NCBI GenBank assembly: GCA_021629085.1
Contig: JAJXRJ010000032.1
Location: 1-24,451, forward strand
Length of the DNA stretch: 24,451 bases
Origin: Oscillospiraceae bacterium
GTDB taxonomy: Bacteria; Bacillota; Clostridia; UMGS1810
Direction: 5' to 3'
A program made the translations under genes and the position numbers. Under the pieces are notes generated by a model that worked only from the letters and a program-made list of their open reading frames with translations, was not told the DNA's origin and ran no database searches. Shown here piece by piece: positions 1 to 6,567 of this stretch (its first letter is position 1; every line of letters starts with the position of its first letter).

Positions 1-162
1 GGCAAGGATAACCGATGCAGGATTAACGAGTGCAAATTTGCGCCGCGTAAGGGAGTGCGCAAGCAAACCCATCCGTGCGGCAAGGAGCGGACGGACGTAG
101 ACTGCCTGTCCTGCTTTCATGGCCTTGACGACGACGGCGCGATTTATTGTTTGGCGGATTGA
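1..162 (+). CDS. C-terminal part of a small Cys-rich protein (5' truncated by window)
   Basis: An open frame runs in from the window edge and stops with TGA at 160-162, giving 53 visible residues. Six cysteines are seen, at visible positions 6, 11, 26, 35, 38 and 50, including a CLSC pair, which suggests a small zinc-binding or disulfide-rich protein. The stop lies just upstream of the small terminase start, so it probably belongs to the same late transcript. I do not recognise the family. The start lies outside the window, so length and function stay open. Confidence 0.5.
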   Translation, partial: GKDNRCRINECKFAPRKGVRKQTHPCGKERTDVDCLSCFHGLDDDGAIYCLAD

Positions 163-177
163 GGTGGTGACTATGGG

Positions 178-600
178 ATGACAGACAAGCAACGCCGATT
201 TGCTGATGAATATTTGGTTGACTTAAATGCCACACAGGCGGCAATTCGTGCGGGATATTCAGAAAAGACGGCATATTCGATTGGCAATGAAAACTTGAAT
301 AAACCTGAACTAAAAGCCTATATTGACGAAAAGCTGGAACAAATCCGAAGCGAAAAGACAGCCGACGCGCGGGAAGTAATAGAATATCTAACTGCCGTGA
401 TGCGTGGTGAGCAGACTGAACAGACATTAAAACTGATTGGCTGTGGAGAACAAGCGGTGATTGATATTGACGTATCTGCAAAAGAGCGTACCAAAGCCGC
501 AGAACTGTTAGGCAAGTATTACAGCCTGTGGACTGACCGAATGAGCGTACAAGCAGACACACAGATTACGTTTGTAGAGGACTTGACGCCAGATGACTAA
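178..600 (+). CDS. terS: Terminase small subunit (Terminase_2 family)
   Basis: This 140-aa protein is the DNA-recognition subunit that brings the phage genome to the packaging motor. Its N-terminus (TDKQRRFADEYLVDLNATQAAI followed by RAGYS) is the typical helix-turn-helix opening of the PBSX XtmA / Terminase_2 family, and the length fits. The start at 178 follows a GAGGTGG ribosome binding site at 161-167; an ATG at 173 runs into a stop after one codon and is excluded. The 3' end overlaps the large terminase gene by 8 bases, the usual translational coupling of the two subunits. Confidence 0.92.
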   Translation: MTDKQRRFADEYLVDLNATQAAIRAGYSEKTAYSIGNENLNKPELKAYIDEKLEQIRSEKTADAREVIEYLTAVMRGEQTEQTLKLIGCGEQAVIDIDVSAKERTKAAELLGKYYSLWTDRMSVQADTQITFVEDLTPDD

Positions 601-1825
601 CATTTCGCTAAAAAGCGTGGTCGGCAGAGGATATTATGATTTTTGGACGACAAAAAAGACCTATGTTGTATGCAAGGGGTCACGTGGATCAAAAAAATCT
701 AAAACGGCCGCGTTATGGCACATTTATCACATGATGAAATACCCCTTATCAAACACATTAGTGATTCGTAAAGTAGAGCGGACGCTTAGGGATTCCGCGT
801 TTTCAGATTTGCAATGGGCTATTAAAAGGCTCGGCGTGGAGCATCTATGGAGATGTACCACATCGCCGTTGGAAATTACAAATCTGAAAACCGGGCAAAA
901 AATTTTGTTTCGCGGTTTAGATACGCCTTTTAAAATTACTTCAATTTCTGTATCCCGCGGTGTGCTTAACTTTTTGTGGATTGAAGAAGCATATGAAATT
1001 TTAAAAGAGGACGATTTTAATACGCTGGATGAATCCATAAGAGGAGCGCTTCCAGACGGATACTGGAAACGAATAACACTAACATTTAATCCTTGGAGCG
1101 AGCTGCATTGGTTAAAAAGCCGTTTTTTTGACACACCGGCTGACAATGTGTTAGCGATGACTACCACATACCGATGTAATGAGTGGCTTTCAGATATTGA
1201 CCGGAAAATGTATGAAGATATTCGTACAAGGAGTCCACAGCGTGCAAAAATCGCGTGTGACGGTGAATGGGGAATTGCAGAAGGCTTGATATTCGATAAC
1301 TGGTCAGTGGAAGATTTAGCGGATAAAATCCCCCATTTTGACCGGATATATGCTGGCCTTGACTTTGGATATGCAAACGACCCAAACGCGCTGATAAAAG
1401 CGCATATTGATTTGACGCGAAAACGCATTTATGTGTTTGATGAGATGTATCGGGTTGGGATGTCGGATGACGAATTGGTCAGGGAGCTGGCAGAACGTCT
1501 TGGAAAGCAATGTGTCACTTGTGACAGTGCAGAACCCAAAACGATTAATTATCTAAACCAGAACGGGATTTGGGCGCTTCCGGCAGTTAAGGGGGCAGAC
1601 AGTATCAACAGAGGGATTCGATTTTTGCAGGGGTTTGATATTATTGTTGATATCCATTGCCAAAACTTTAAACGGGAAATTCAGCTGTACCGCTGGCAAG
1701 AAGACAAGTATGGAAATGCGATACAAAGGCCGGTTGACCAGGACAACCATTTGCTCGACGCACTACGGTATGCGTGTGAAGAAATCATGATAGGAGGATT
1801 TGCGACATCTGCCGCGAGAATGTAA
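593..1825 (+). CDS. terL: Terminase large subunit (PBSX/Terminase_3 type)
   Basis: This 410-aa packaging ATPase/nuclease cuts concatemeric DNA and pumps it into the prohead through the portal. A Walker A-like loop, KGSRGSKKSKT, is at about residues 28-38, a Walker B strand FLWIEE at 127-132, and a coupling motif TFNP at 164-167. The C-terminal RNase H-like nuclease carries the expected acidic residues: D257 in AGLDFGY, D311 in TCDSAEP, and D389 in DNHLLDALRY. Length and motif order fit the PBSX XtmB family. It starts within the end of the small subunit gene and is followed directly by a small CxxC ORF and the portal. Confidence 0.95.
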   Translation: MTNISLKSVVGRGYYDFWTTKKTYVVCKGSRGSKKSKTAALWHIYHMMKYPLSNTLVIRKVERTLRDSAFSDLQWAIKRLGVEHLWRCTTSPLEITNLKTGQKILFRGLDTPFKITSISVSRGVLNFLWIEEAYEILKEDDFNTLDESIRGALPDGYWKRITLTFNPWSELHWLKSRFFDTPADNVLAMTTTYRCNEWLSDIDRKMYEDIRTRSPQRAKIACDGEWGIAEGLIFDNWSVEDLADKIPHFDRIYAGLDFGYANDPNALIKAHIDLTRKRIYVFDEMYRVGMSDDELVRELAERLGKQCVTCDSAEPKTINYLNQNGIWALPAVKGADSINRGIRFLQGFDIIVDIHCQNFKREIQLYRWQEDKYGNAIQRPVDQDNHLLDALRYACEEIMIGGFATSAARM

Positions 1826-1827
1826 CA

Positions 1828-1974
1828 ATGTGCGGACATAAGTGGATAAAAGTAAATGACGTTTTTGCTTGCGTAAAATGTGGCATGACGCGAATTAAAA
1901 GCGGAAAAATACGATTTGACAAGAAATTGATACACTACAACCAAAAAAGGAGGCGAGCAAATGGCAAGGGCTGA
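1828..1974 (+). CDS. 48-aa CxxC protein between terminase and portal
   Basis: ATG at 1828 opens two bases after the large terminase stop, and the frame ends at 1974, overlapping the portal start by 14 bases. The peptide begins MCGHKWIKVNDVFACVKCGM and ends with a basic tail. Cysteines 2, 15 and 18 plus His4 could bind one zinc, as in small zinc-ribbon proteins. No strong ribosome binding site lies directly upstream; the nearest AGGAGG (1792-1797) is 30 bases away, so it would depend on coupling to terminase translation. The tight fit between two genes and the conserved-looking Cys/His pattern favour a real gene. The function is unknown. Confidence 0.55.
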   Translation: MCGHKWIKVNDVFACVKCGMTRIKSGKIRFDKKLIHYNQKRRRANGKG

Positions 1975-3427
1975 ATATCAGTTATACCCTTCATACAGTG
2001 CAGAAATAGAAGAGATACGGCGCAACGGTATTACACCAGCACTGCTTTCAAAAATTATAGACAAGCATTTGCCAAACGCAACATATAACCGGGAACTCTA
2101 TATGCGGTATATGACGATTGACGGCCATGTGCCGATCTTTAGGCGCGAGCCCCGCTTTAAGCCGGCAACGGTGAATGGCAAAGAAGTTAAACAAATTAAC
2201 AACAAAATTAACAATGATTTTTTCGGGGAAATTATTGACTTTGGTGTTGGATATTTTGCAGGAAAGCCGATATCATACAGTTACAGCAGGACTGAAGAAA
2301 GTGAAGAGGACACAGGAGGAGAATCAAAAGTAAAAGAGGCTAGAAAAGCCCTGAGCGATTTTGTAACACGAAATAATATGTATGACGTAGACATGGAAAT
2401 CACCAAACACGCCAGCTTATGCGGCTACGCGGGCCGGCTGATGTATCATGATACGGATGGAAACGAACGTGTGATGGCAATACCAGGGTATGAAACTATC
2501 ATCTTGTCTGAAACCTCTATCATGGAGCCGGAATTTGCAATTCGATATTATTCAACGGAAGACATAACCGGAAGTACGTATTGGGTTGTAGAATACTATG
2601 ACGATACTGATATCATCTTGTTTGAAGGGCAGTTAGCTGGATTACAACGCAAGGATACATACAAAAACTTATACGGATACTGCCCGCTTCAAGGCATTGC
2701 GCGTAATAATGAAATGATAGGCGACGCGGAAAAAGTATTGGCTGAGATTGACGCTTATGATAGAGTGGTAAGTGACAGTAGCAACCAAATTGAGGGGCAG
2801 GTAAATTCAAAAGAGATTTATAAAAACGTTAAAATTGACGCGGAAACGATTGCAATGTCTAACTATACGGGTGCACTGTCGTTTTATGACGGTACTGGTA
2901 ACAGTGATATATACAATCTGGAAAAGAATATTAACGACACCTTTGTAGAACATCATTTAGAGCGCCTGAGCGATAATATATACCGGTTTAGCCGGACGCC
3001 TAACTTAAACGATGAAGCTTTTGCAAACAGTTCCAGCGGGATTGCGCTGAAATTTAAACTGACCGGGTTAGAAACCAAATGCGGAATGTTTCAGGCAAAG
3101 ATGGTATCGGCCGGCGTATACATGTTTAAGTTGCTAGCGTCGGCATGGGAAAAGAAAGGGCTGCATATTGACCCGCTGCAATGCATGATGGAGTTTAAGC
3201 GCAATTTCCCGCTGGATGTTGAGAGCGAGGCAAGAGCGGCACTGTCGCTTATTAACGCAGGGATTCCGAAAGAAATTGCATATAATCTGGCGATATCAGC
3301 GATTGACGACGTGGATTATGTTATGCAGATGATAGAGGAGGAAAAAAACAACATTCCATCTTTAAACGAAAGAATAAAAGAGGATTTTGAGGAAGAGCAA
3401 CAGGAAGAAGAAATACAAAACGAATGA
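1961..3427 (+). CDS. Portal protein (SPP1 gp6-like, Phage_prot_Gp6)
   Basis: This 488-aa protein is the dodecameric portal ring at the capsid vertex through which DNA enters and leaves. The N-terminal part (RYMTIDGHVPIF and NNDFFGEIIDFGVGYFAGKPISYS) and the position right after the terminase match the SPP1-type portals of Firmicute phages, and the length is normal. The C-terminus is very acidic (EEEQQEEEIQNE), common in this family. A strong AAGGAGG at 1947-1953 sits 7 bases before the ATG. MuF head protein follows after 37 bases. Confidence 0.93.
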   Translation: MARAEYQLYPSYSAEIEEIRRNGITPALLSKIIDKHLPNATYNRELYMRYMTIDGHVPIFRREPRFKPATVNGKEVKQINNKINNDFFGEIIDFGVGYFAGKPISYSYSRTEESEEDTGGESKVKEARKALSDFVTRNNMYDVDMEITKHASLCGYAGRLMYHDTDGNERVMAIPGYETIILSETSIMEPEFAIRYYSTEDITGSTYWVVEYYDDTDIILFEGQLAGLQRKDTYKNLYGYCPLQGIARNNEMIGDAEKVLAEIDAYDRVVSDSSNQIEGQVNSKEIYKNVKIDAETIAMSNYTGALSFYDGTGNSDIYNLEKNINDTFVEHHLERLSDNIYRFSRTPNLNDEAFANSSSGIALKFKLTGLETKCGMFQAKMVSAGVYMFKLLASAWEKKGLHIDPLQCMMEFKRNFPLDVESEARAALSLINAGIPKEIAYNLAISAIDDVDYVMQMIEEEKNNIPSLNERIKEDFEEEQQEEEIQNE

Positions 3428-3464
3428 GGCTACAAAAAATTGACTAATTAGAAAGGCGTTTATA

Positions 3465-4775
3465 ATGGCAGCAACTAAAAAACAAATAGAAGACTCTTTA
3501 GTGCAGCTAAGACGTATTGACGCCCATAGAGAAGCAGGGGCAGAAAAAGAAATCCGTAGAATATATAAAGCCCTCTTGAAAGATTTAAAGCAGTTTATTG
3601 GTTTTACCTATGCAGATCTTGCAGAAGACGGGCAACTGACGTATGAAATATTACAGCAAAAAGGCGAATATGCAAGGTTTTTAGAAGAGGTGGAACAGCG
3701 AATAAATGGTATTAGCCCCGCCGTTTCTAAGGAAATCAAACAGACAGTTGAGCAAATTTATACCCTCTCGTACGAAGGCATGGTTGGCGCTGTGGAAAAG
3801 GCCGCATCCGGTGCAGATTTGCATATCGAATTACAGGGGCTGCGTGCTGCAACGCCGGAAGCGGTCAAAAATGTTGTGCAAAAAGGCCTCGTTGATGAAG
3901 TGCTCAAAAAAAACTGGCAGGACAGCATTTATGAAATCAAACGCAACATATCGGTGGGGCTTTCTAATGGCGACCGTGTGGAAACAATGGCAAAGCGCAT
4001 GTCTGAGACGCTGGATTCTAGCTATAAGAAAGCAGTTGGAATTACCAGAACCGAAACGCACCGGGCACGGGAAGCGGGGTTCCAGGATAGTGCAAACGGA
4101 ATTGACGAGGCGATAAAAAACGGGAACTCCGGCATGCGGATGGTAAAAACATGGCGCACTATGAAAGACAGCAGGGTAAGGCCAAACCAGCGCAGGAAAA
4201 CCAAAAAAGGATGGAAGACCACCAAAAGCCGAAGCGGCGCAAACCACCAGAAGATGGAAGGCAAAATTGTACTTGTTGACGAAGAATTTGATTTGGGCGG
4301 CGGCGTAAAGGCAAAAGCGCCCGGGCAAAGCGGGGATGCGGCCAATGACGTGAATTGCCGGTGTTTTTTAGAGTACGACATAATGACGGAAGAGGAATTT
4401 GTGCAAAAAGGCGGGAAATTGCCGGAAAAAGCGTTTACAAAACAGGAAGACAGTGGTATAATAAAGACAAACAGCGATTTAGAAATTCATCCAGATAAAA
4501 TTAACGAATTTTTGTTAAAACCAGGCGCAAAACATTCGAGAGAATTTTTTGATGTGGGTTACTCAGAAGGAGACTATGAACGCCTATTTGATGACATAGT
4601 GGCTGAATTTGATAAGAGAAAAGCGGTTGATATTAGGAAAAATACGGACGGCACAGAAGATTTCAGTATATTCATGGATTTAGGCGTTAAAAGTAAAAAA
4701 AGATTTAGAACAGTTTGGAGAATAGATTCTCCCAACAGTAAGCCGAGGTTAATAACAAGCCATAGAGAGGGCTGA
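3465..4775 (+). CDS. MuF head morphogenesis protein fused to a C-terminal toxin-like domain
   Basis: This 436-aa protein has two parts. Residues about 1-330 look like a phage MuF/SPP1 gp7 minor head protein: a helical N-terminus, then RTETHRAREAG (about 195-205), a WRTMKDSRVR segment, and the closing DVNCRCFLEYDI. Such proteins bind the portal and are packed inside the head. After a short linker, the last about 99 residues (about 338-436) form a separate domain with FLLKPGAKHSREFF and RFRTVWRIDS...PRLITSH, which resembles DUF6883. MuF-toxin fusions are an established class of polymorphic toxin in temperate Firmicute phages. The next gene resembles DUF4926 and would be its immunity protein. 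The toxic activity is inferred, not visible. Confidence 0.8.
   Translation: MAATKKQIEDSLVQLRRIDAHREAGAEKEIRRIYKALLKDLKQFIGFTYADLAEDGQLTYEILQQKGEYARFLEEVEQRINGISPAVSKEIKQTVEQIYTLSYEGMVGAVEKAASGADLHIELQGLRAATPEAVKNVVQKGLVDEVLKKNWQDSIYEIKRNISVGLSNGDRVETMAKRMSETLDSSYKKAVGITRTETHRAREAGFQDSANGIDEAIKNGNSGMRMVKTWRTMKDSRVRPNQRRKTKKGWKTTKSRSGANHQKMEGKIVLVDEEFDLGGGVKAKAPGQSGDAANDVNCRCFLEYDIMTEEEFVQKGGKLPEKAFTKQEDSGIIKTNSDLEIHPDKINEFLLKPGAKHSREFFDVGYSEGDYERLFDDIVAEFDKRKAVDIRKNTDGTEDFSIFMDLGVKSKKRFRTVWRIDSPNSKPRLITSHREG
4434..4462 (+). promoter_or_regulatory. Internal sigma-A-type promoter at the MuF/toxin domain junction
   Basis: TTTACA at 4434-4439 and TATAAT at 4457-4462 are spaced by 17 bases. A TG at 4454-4455 gives an extended -10 element. 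This is one of the best promoter matches in the window. It lies inside the MuF coding sequence in the linker just before the toxin-like domain. A transcript from here would skip the head domain and cover the toxin domain without its start codon plus all the putative immunity ORFs, ending at the terminator at 5461-5494. Promoter activity is inferred from sequence only. Confidence 0.5.
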
Positions 4776-4780
4776 TAAAA

Positions 4781-4978
4781 TTGTTCAATTTGTATGATAA
4801 TGTTTTAATAAAAACTAAAAATATACCAGGAGTAATTGTCGATATTTTACACTCCGAAAATGGCGCGATATATACGGTTGAAAGCAATATAAAAGGGAAA
4901 CGCGATGATGGATATGGTGGGATATGGCCGTTATTCGACTGTAAGGAAAATGAATTACAATTTATGGGCCGTCCTTAA
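4781..4978 (+). CDS. Putative immunity protein (DUF4926-like)
   Basis: This 65-aa protein starts with TTG at 4781, five bases after the MuF-toxin stop, behind AGAGAGG at 4763-4769. The sequence MFNLYDNVLIKT...IPGVIVDILHSENGAIYTVE has the small beta-barrel look of DUF4926 proteins, which I recall as frequent neighbours of DUF6883 domain proteins. The pairing of a toxin-tipped gene with a tiny downstream gene fits polymorphic toxin/immunity organisation. I infer that it binds and blocks the C-terminal domain of the preceding protein; no inhibitory motif can be seen directly. Confidence 0.6.
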   Translation: MFNLYDNVLIKTKNIPGVIVDILHSENGAIYTVESNIKGKRDDGYGGIWPLFDCKENELQFMGRP

Positions 4979-5148
4979 TGGGTGGCTCATTTGTATTCGG
5001 GGCGCTCTGGCTTATCGACAATGAGAAAGCAAATGAATTTAATAAGCTTTTTTCAGGGGGTCTTTCAATCGGTGACGAATGGGCTGATGATATTACTTTG
5101 GTCAAATGGGAAAAGATAGGAGAGGTAATAACCGTCCAGTTTACTTAA
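4978..5148 (+). CDS. 56-aa hypothetical protein in the immunity region
   Basis: ATG at 4978-4980 overlaps the preceding TAA stop (TAATG), a classic coupled start. The frame runs 56 codons to TAA at 5146-5148. The product begins MGGSFVFGALWLIDNEK and ends in a short strand-rich stretch (KWEKIGEVITVQFT). It has no motif I recognise. It may be a second immunity protein or a remnant of one, because polymorphic toxin loci often carry several small genes after the toxin. No independent ribosome binding site is obvious, so it relies on coupling. Confidence 0.4.
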   Translation: MGGSFVFGALWLIDNEKANEFNKLFSGGLSIGDEWADDITLVKWEKIGEVITVQFT

Positions 5149-5202
5149 ATATTAATTAGGGTGAGATTATTGCAGAAAATAAATATAAAAGGAGGAGCTA
5201 AC

Positions 5203-5405
5203 TTGATTCCACAGAAACAGATGAGCATATTAAAAAAATTGGCATCAATTATGATGGCTCCAGTAAACTTTCAGCAGAACAGAAAATTGAGATAGAAGAA
5301 AAAGTGGGCGATTATTTAACGCTTTATTGTTTAAATGAAGATTATTCGTTGACAAAAGAAGGACGCATTTGTGAGCAACTTTTAAACGATTTGGACAAGC
5401 TTTAA
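5203..5405 (+). pseudogene. Small gene with an apparent -1 base frameshift at its start
   Basis: A strong AAAGGAGG (5188-5195) stands 7 bases before TTG at 5203, but that frame stops after 30 codons at 5295. One frame over, an open frame bounded upstream by TAA at 5199-5201 codes for a protein-like sequence (TDEHIKKIGINYDGSSK ... ICEQLLNDLDKL) ending at 5405, with no start codon near its N-terminus. Restoring one base directly after the TTG would join the ribosome binding site and start to the good frame, giving about 67 residues. This looks like a single-base deletion or a sequencing error. From its place after the toxin it may be an orphan immunity gene. The rest of 5149-5547 holds only the terminator and repeats listed separately. 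Confidence 0.45.
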
Positions 5406-5460
5406 AGATTTTTAAAAAAGACAGGCATAAGTTGTTAAACCAACCAAATATTTTGTAATC

Positions 5461-5494
5461 AACACACGATTCTATAAGGATTGTGTGTTTTTTT
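5461..5494 (+). terminator. Rho-independent terminator after the toxin/immunity region
   Basis: An inverted repeat of AACACACGAT (5461-5470) and ATTGTGTGTT (5480-5489) with one G-T pair forms a 10-bp stem around a 9-base loop and runs into a tract of seven T (5488-5494). It separates the terminase-portal-MuF-immunity block from scaffold and capsid. Confidence 0.75.
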
Positions 5495-5532
5495 ATTGCG
5501 CATCTATAAGGTGCAAAAAATAATCTATAAGG
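5471..5532 (+). repeat. Three copies of TCTATAAGG, each in a hairpin loop
   Basis: TCTATAAGG occurs at 5471-5479, 5503-5511 and 5524-5532. Each copy has flanks that can pair: the terminator stem around the first, GCAT/GTGC around the second and ATAAT/GTTAT around the third, each leaving CTATAAG in the loop. The cluster lies in the 5' leader of the scaffold gene. The function is unknown; a protein-binding RNA element or repeated copying of a loop are both possible. TTGTGT (5481-5486) and TATAAG (5505-5510) with an 18-base spacer could alternatively form a weak promoter for the scaffold gene. Confidence 0.45.
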
Positions 5533-5547
5533 TTATGGGGGAATAAA

Positions 5548-6228
5548 ATGAACAAGGAAAAATTAGACGCTTTGCTTAATAGCGGAAGTATTACGCAAGA
5601 GGAATATAACGATTTATTGAAAAAGCTTGAAACTGACAAACCGGCACCGCAAGAGACAACAAAGCAAGAACCCGAAAACGGGGGCGGTATTGATGAAGAA
5701 GCATTAGAACGGCTGATACAGGCCAAGGTAGATAAGATTACCAGCAAAATAGGCAAGGAAAAAGCCGAGCTTCAAAAAAAGCTTGAAGTTTTGAAAAAAG
5801 AGAAGCTGACCGATGCCGAACTCAAAAAAATGGAGCTATCTGAAAAAGAACAAGAGATCGCGGAACGGGAACGCGCGTTAAACGAAAAGGAAAACCGGCT
5901 GTATGCGATTAAGGCAATTAAGGCGGCAGGTTTGGATGATGGAAGCGATAAATCGTTAGAGCTTGTTGAATTTGTGCTTTGCGATGATACCGACCAAATT
6001 GATGAGCGGGTAAAAGCGTTTGGAAACCTGGTTAAGAAGTATGCCAAAGCCGAGATCGACAAAGCGTTTAAAGAAAACGGGAGGACTCCAAACGGCGGTG
6101 TAAAAGCAAAAGCCGAAAACAATCCTTTTGCAGAAAATGGGTTCAATTTGTCAGACCAGATGCGAATGATGATTGAGAATCCAGAACTTGCAAAGGCGCT
6201 TGAATCAGCGGCAAAGGTGAAACAATGA
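5548..6228 (+). CDS. Capsid scaffolding protein (DUF4355-like)
   Basis: This 226-aa protein is a probable scaffold that guides assembly of the major capsid protein and then leaves or is degraded. It has an acidic N-terminus, a long charged helix rich in Lys and Glu (about residues 45-120, coiled-coil-like: KAELQKKLEVLKKEKLTDAE), a middle segment with GLDDGSDKSLELVEFVLCDD, and a short C-terminal helix (FNLSDQMRMMIENPE). Composition, length and place just before the major capsid gene fit DUF4355 scaffolds. The GGGGGAA at 5537-5543 serves as ribosome binding site. The gene overlaps the next by 4 bases. Confidence 0.82.
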   Translation: MNKEKLDALLNSGSITQEEYNDLLKKLETDKPAPQETTKQEPENGGGIDEEALERLIQAKVDKITSKIGKEKAELQKKLEVLKKEKLTDAELKKMELSEKEQEIAERERALNEKENRLYAIKAIKAAGLDDGSDKSLELVEFVLCDDTDQIDERVKAFGNLVKKYAKAEIDKAFKENGRTPNGGVKAKAENNPFAENGFNLSDQMRMMIENPELAKALESAAKVKQ

Positions 6229-6554
6229 CAAAAATAGATGTATTGGGAACGGAATATACCATCACAGAAACTGACAGCCAAACGGAGCCCAGGCTTTGTG
6301 ACTGCGATGGCTTTTGCGACAAAACAAGCAAGGAAATTGCGGTTACAGTTAAACCGGAGGATTCAAATCTTGCTGATTGGCAATGGTATAGGAATAAGGT
6401 TTTGCGGCATGAAATTATTCATGCTTTTTTTATTGAAAGCGGTTTGCAAGAGAACTTTGAAAACAAACCCTGGGGGATTATGGAGTCCTTGGTTGATTGG
6501 TTTGCAATTCAGTTTCCAAAAATTCGAAAAGTATTTGATGAATTAAAAATTTGA
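6225..6554 (+). CDS. Small HExxH zinc metallopeptidase-like protein
   Basis: This 109-aa protein carries RHEIIHAFFIESGL, with the zincin signature HEIIH at residues 62-66. A glutamate in MESLVDWF (E87) could be the third zinc ligand. The N-terminal half has three cysteines in LCDCDGFC (25-31). The gene overlaps scaffold by ATGA and is followed by the major capsid gene, so it is made with the capsid proteins. It may process scaffold or another head protein, but this is inference: known prohead proteases are usually serine proteases, and this protein could instead act on a host target. Confidence 0.65.
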   Translation: MTKIDVLGTEYTITETDSQTEPRLCDCDGFCDKTSKEIAVTVKPEDSNLADWQWYRNKVLRHEIIHAFFIESGLQENFENKPWGIMESLVDWFAIQFPKIRKVFDELKI

Positions 6555-6567
6555 GGAGGAAGTTAAT

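Noticed and set aside
727..1428. 233-codon - strand open frame opposite the large terminase
   Set aside because: The + strand carries all terminase motifs across this range; the antisense frame has no recognisable domain.
4015..4030. A further CTATAAG copy inside the MuF gene
   Set aside because: It is a single copy within coding sequence without clear pairing flanks, so I do not link it to the cluster before the scaffold gene.
3706..4381. Overlapping alternative frames on both strands of the MuF gene
   Set aside because: They are basic or Phe/Cys-rich shadows without ribosome binding sites, while the main frame has clear MuF motifs.
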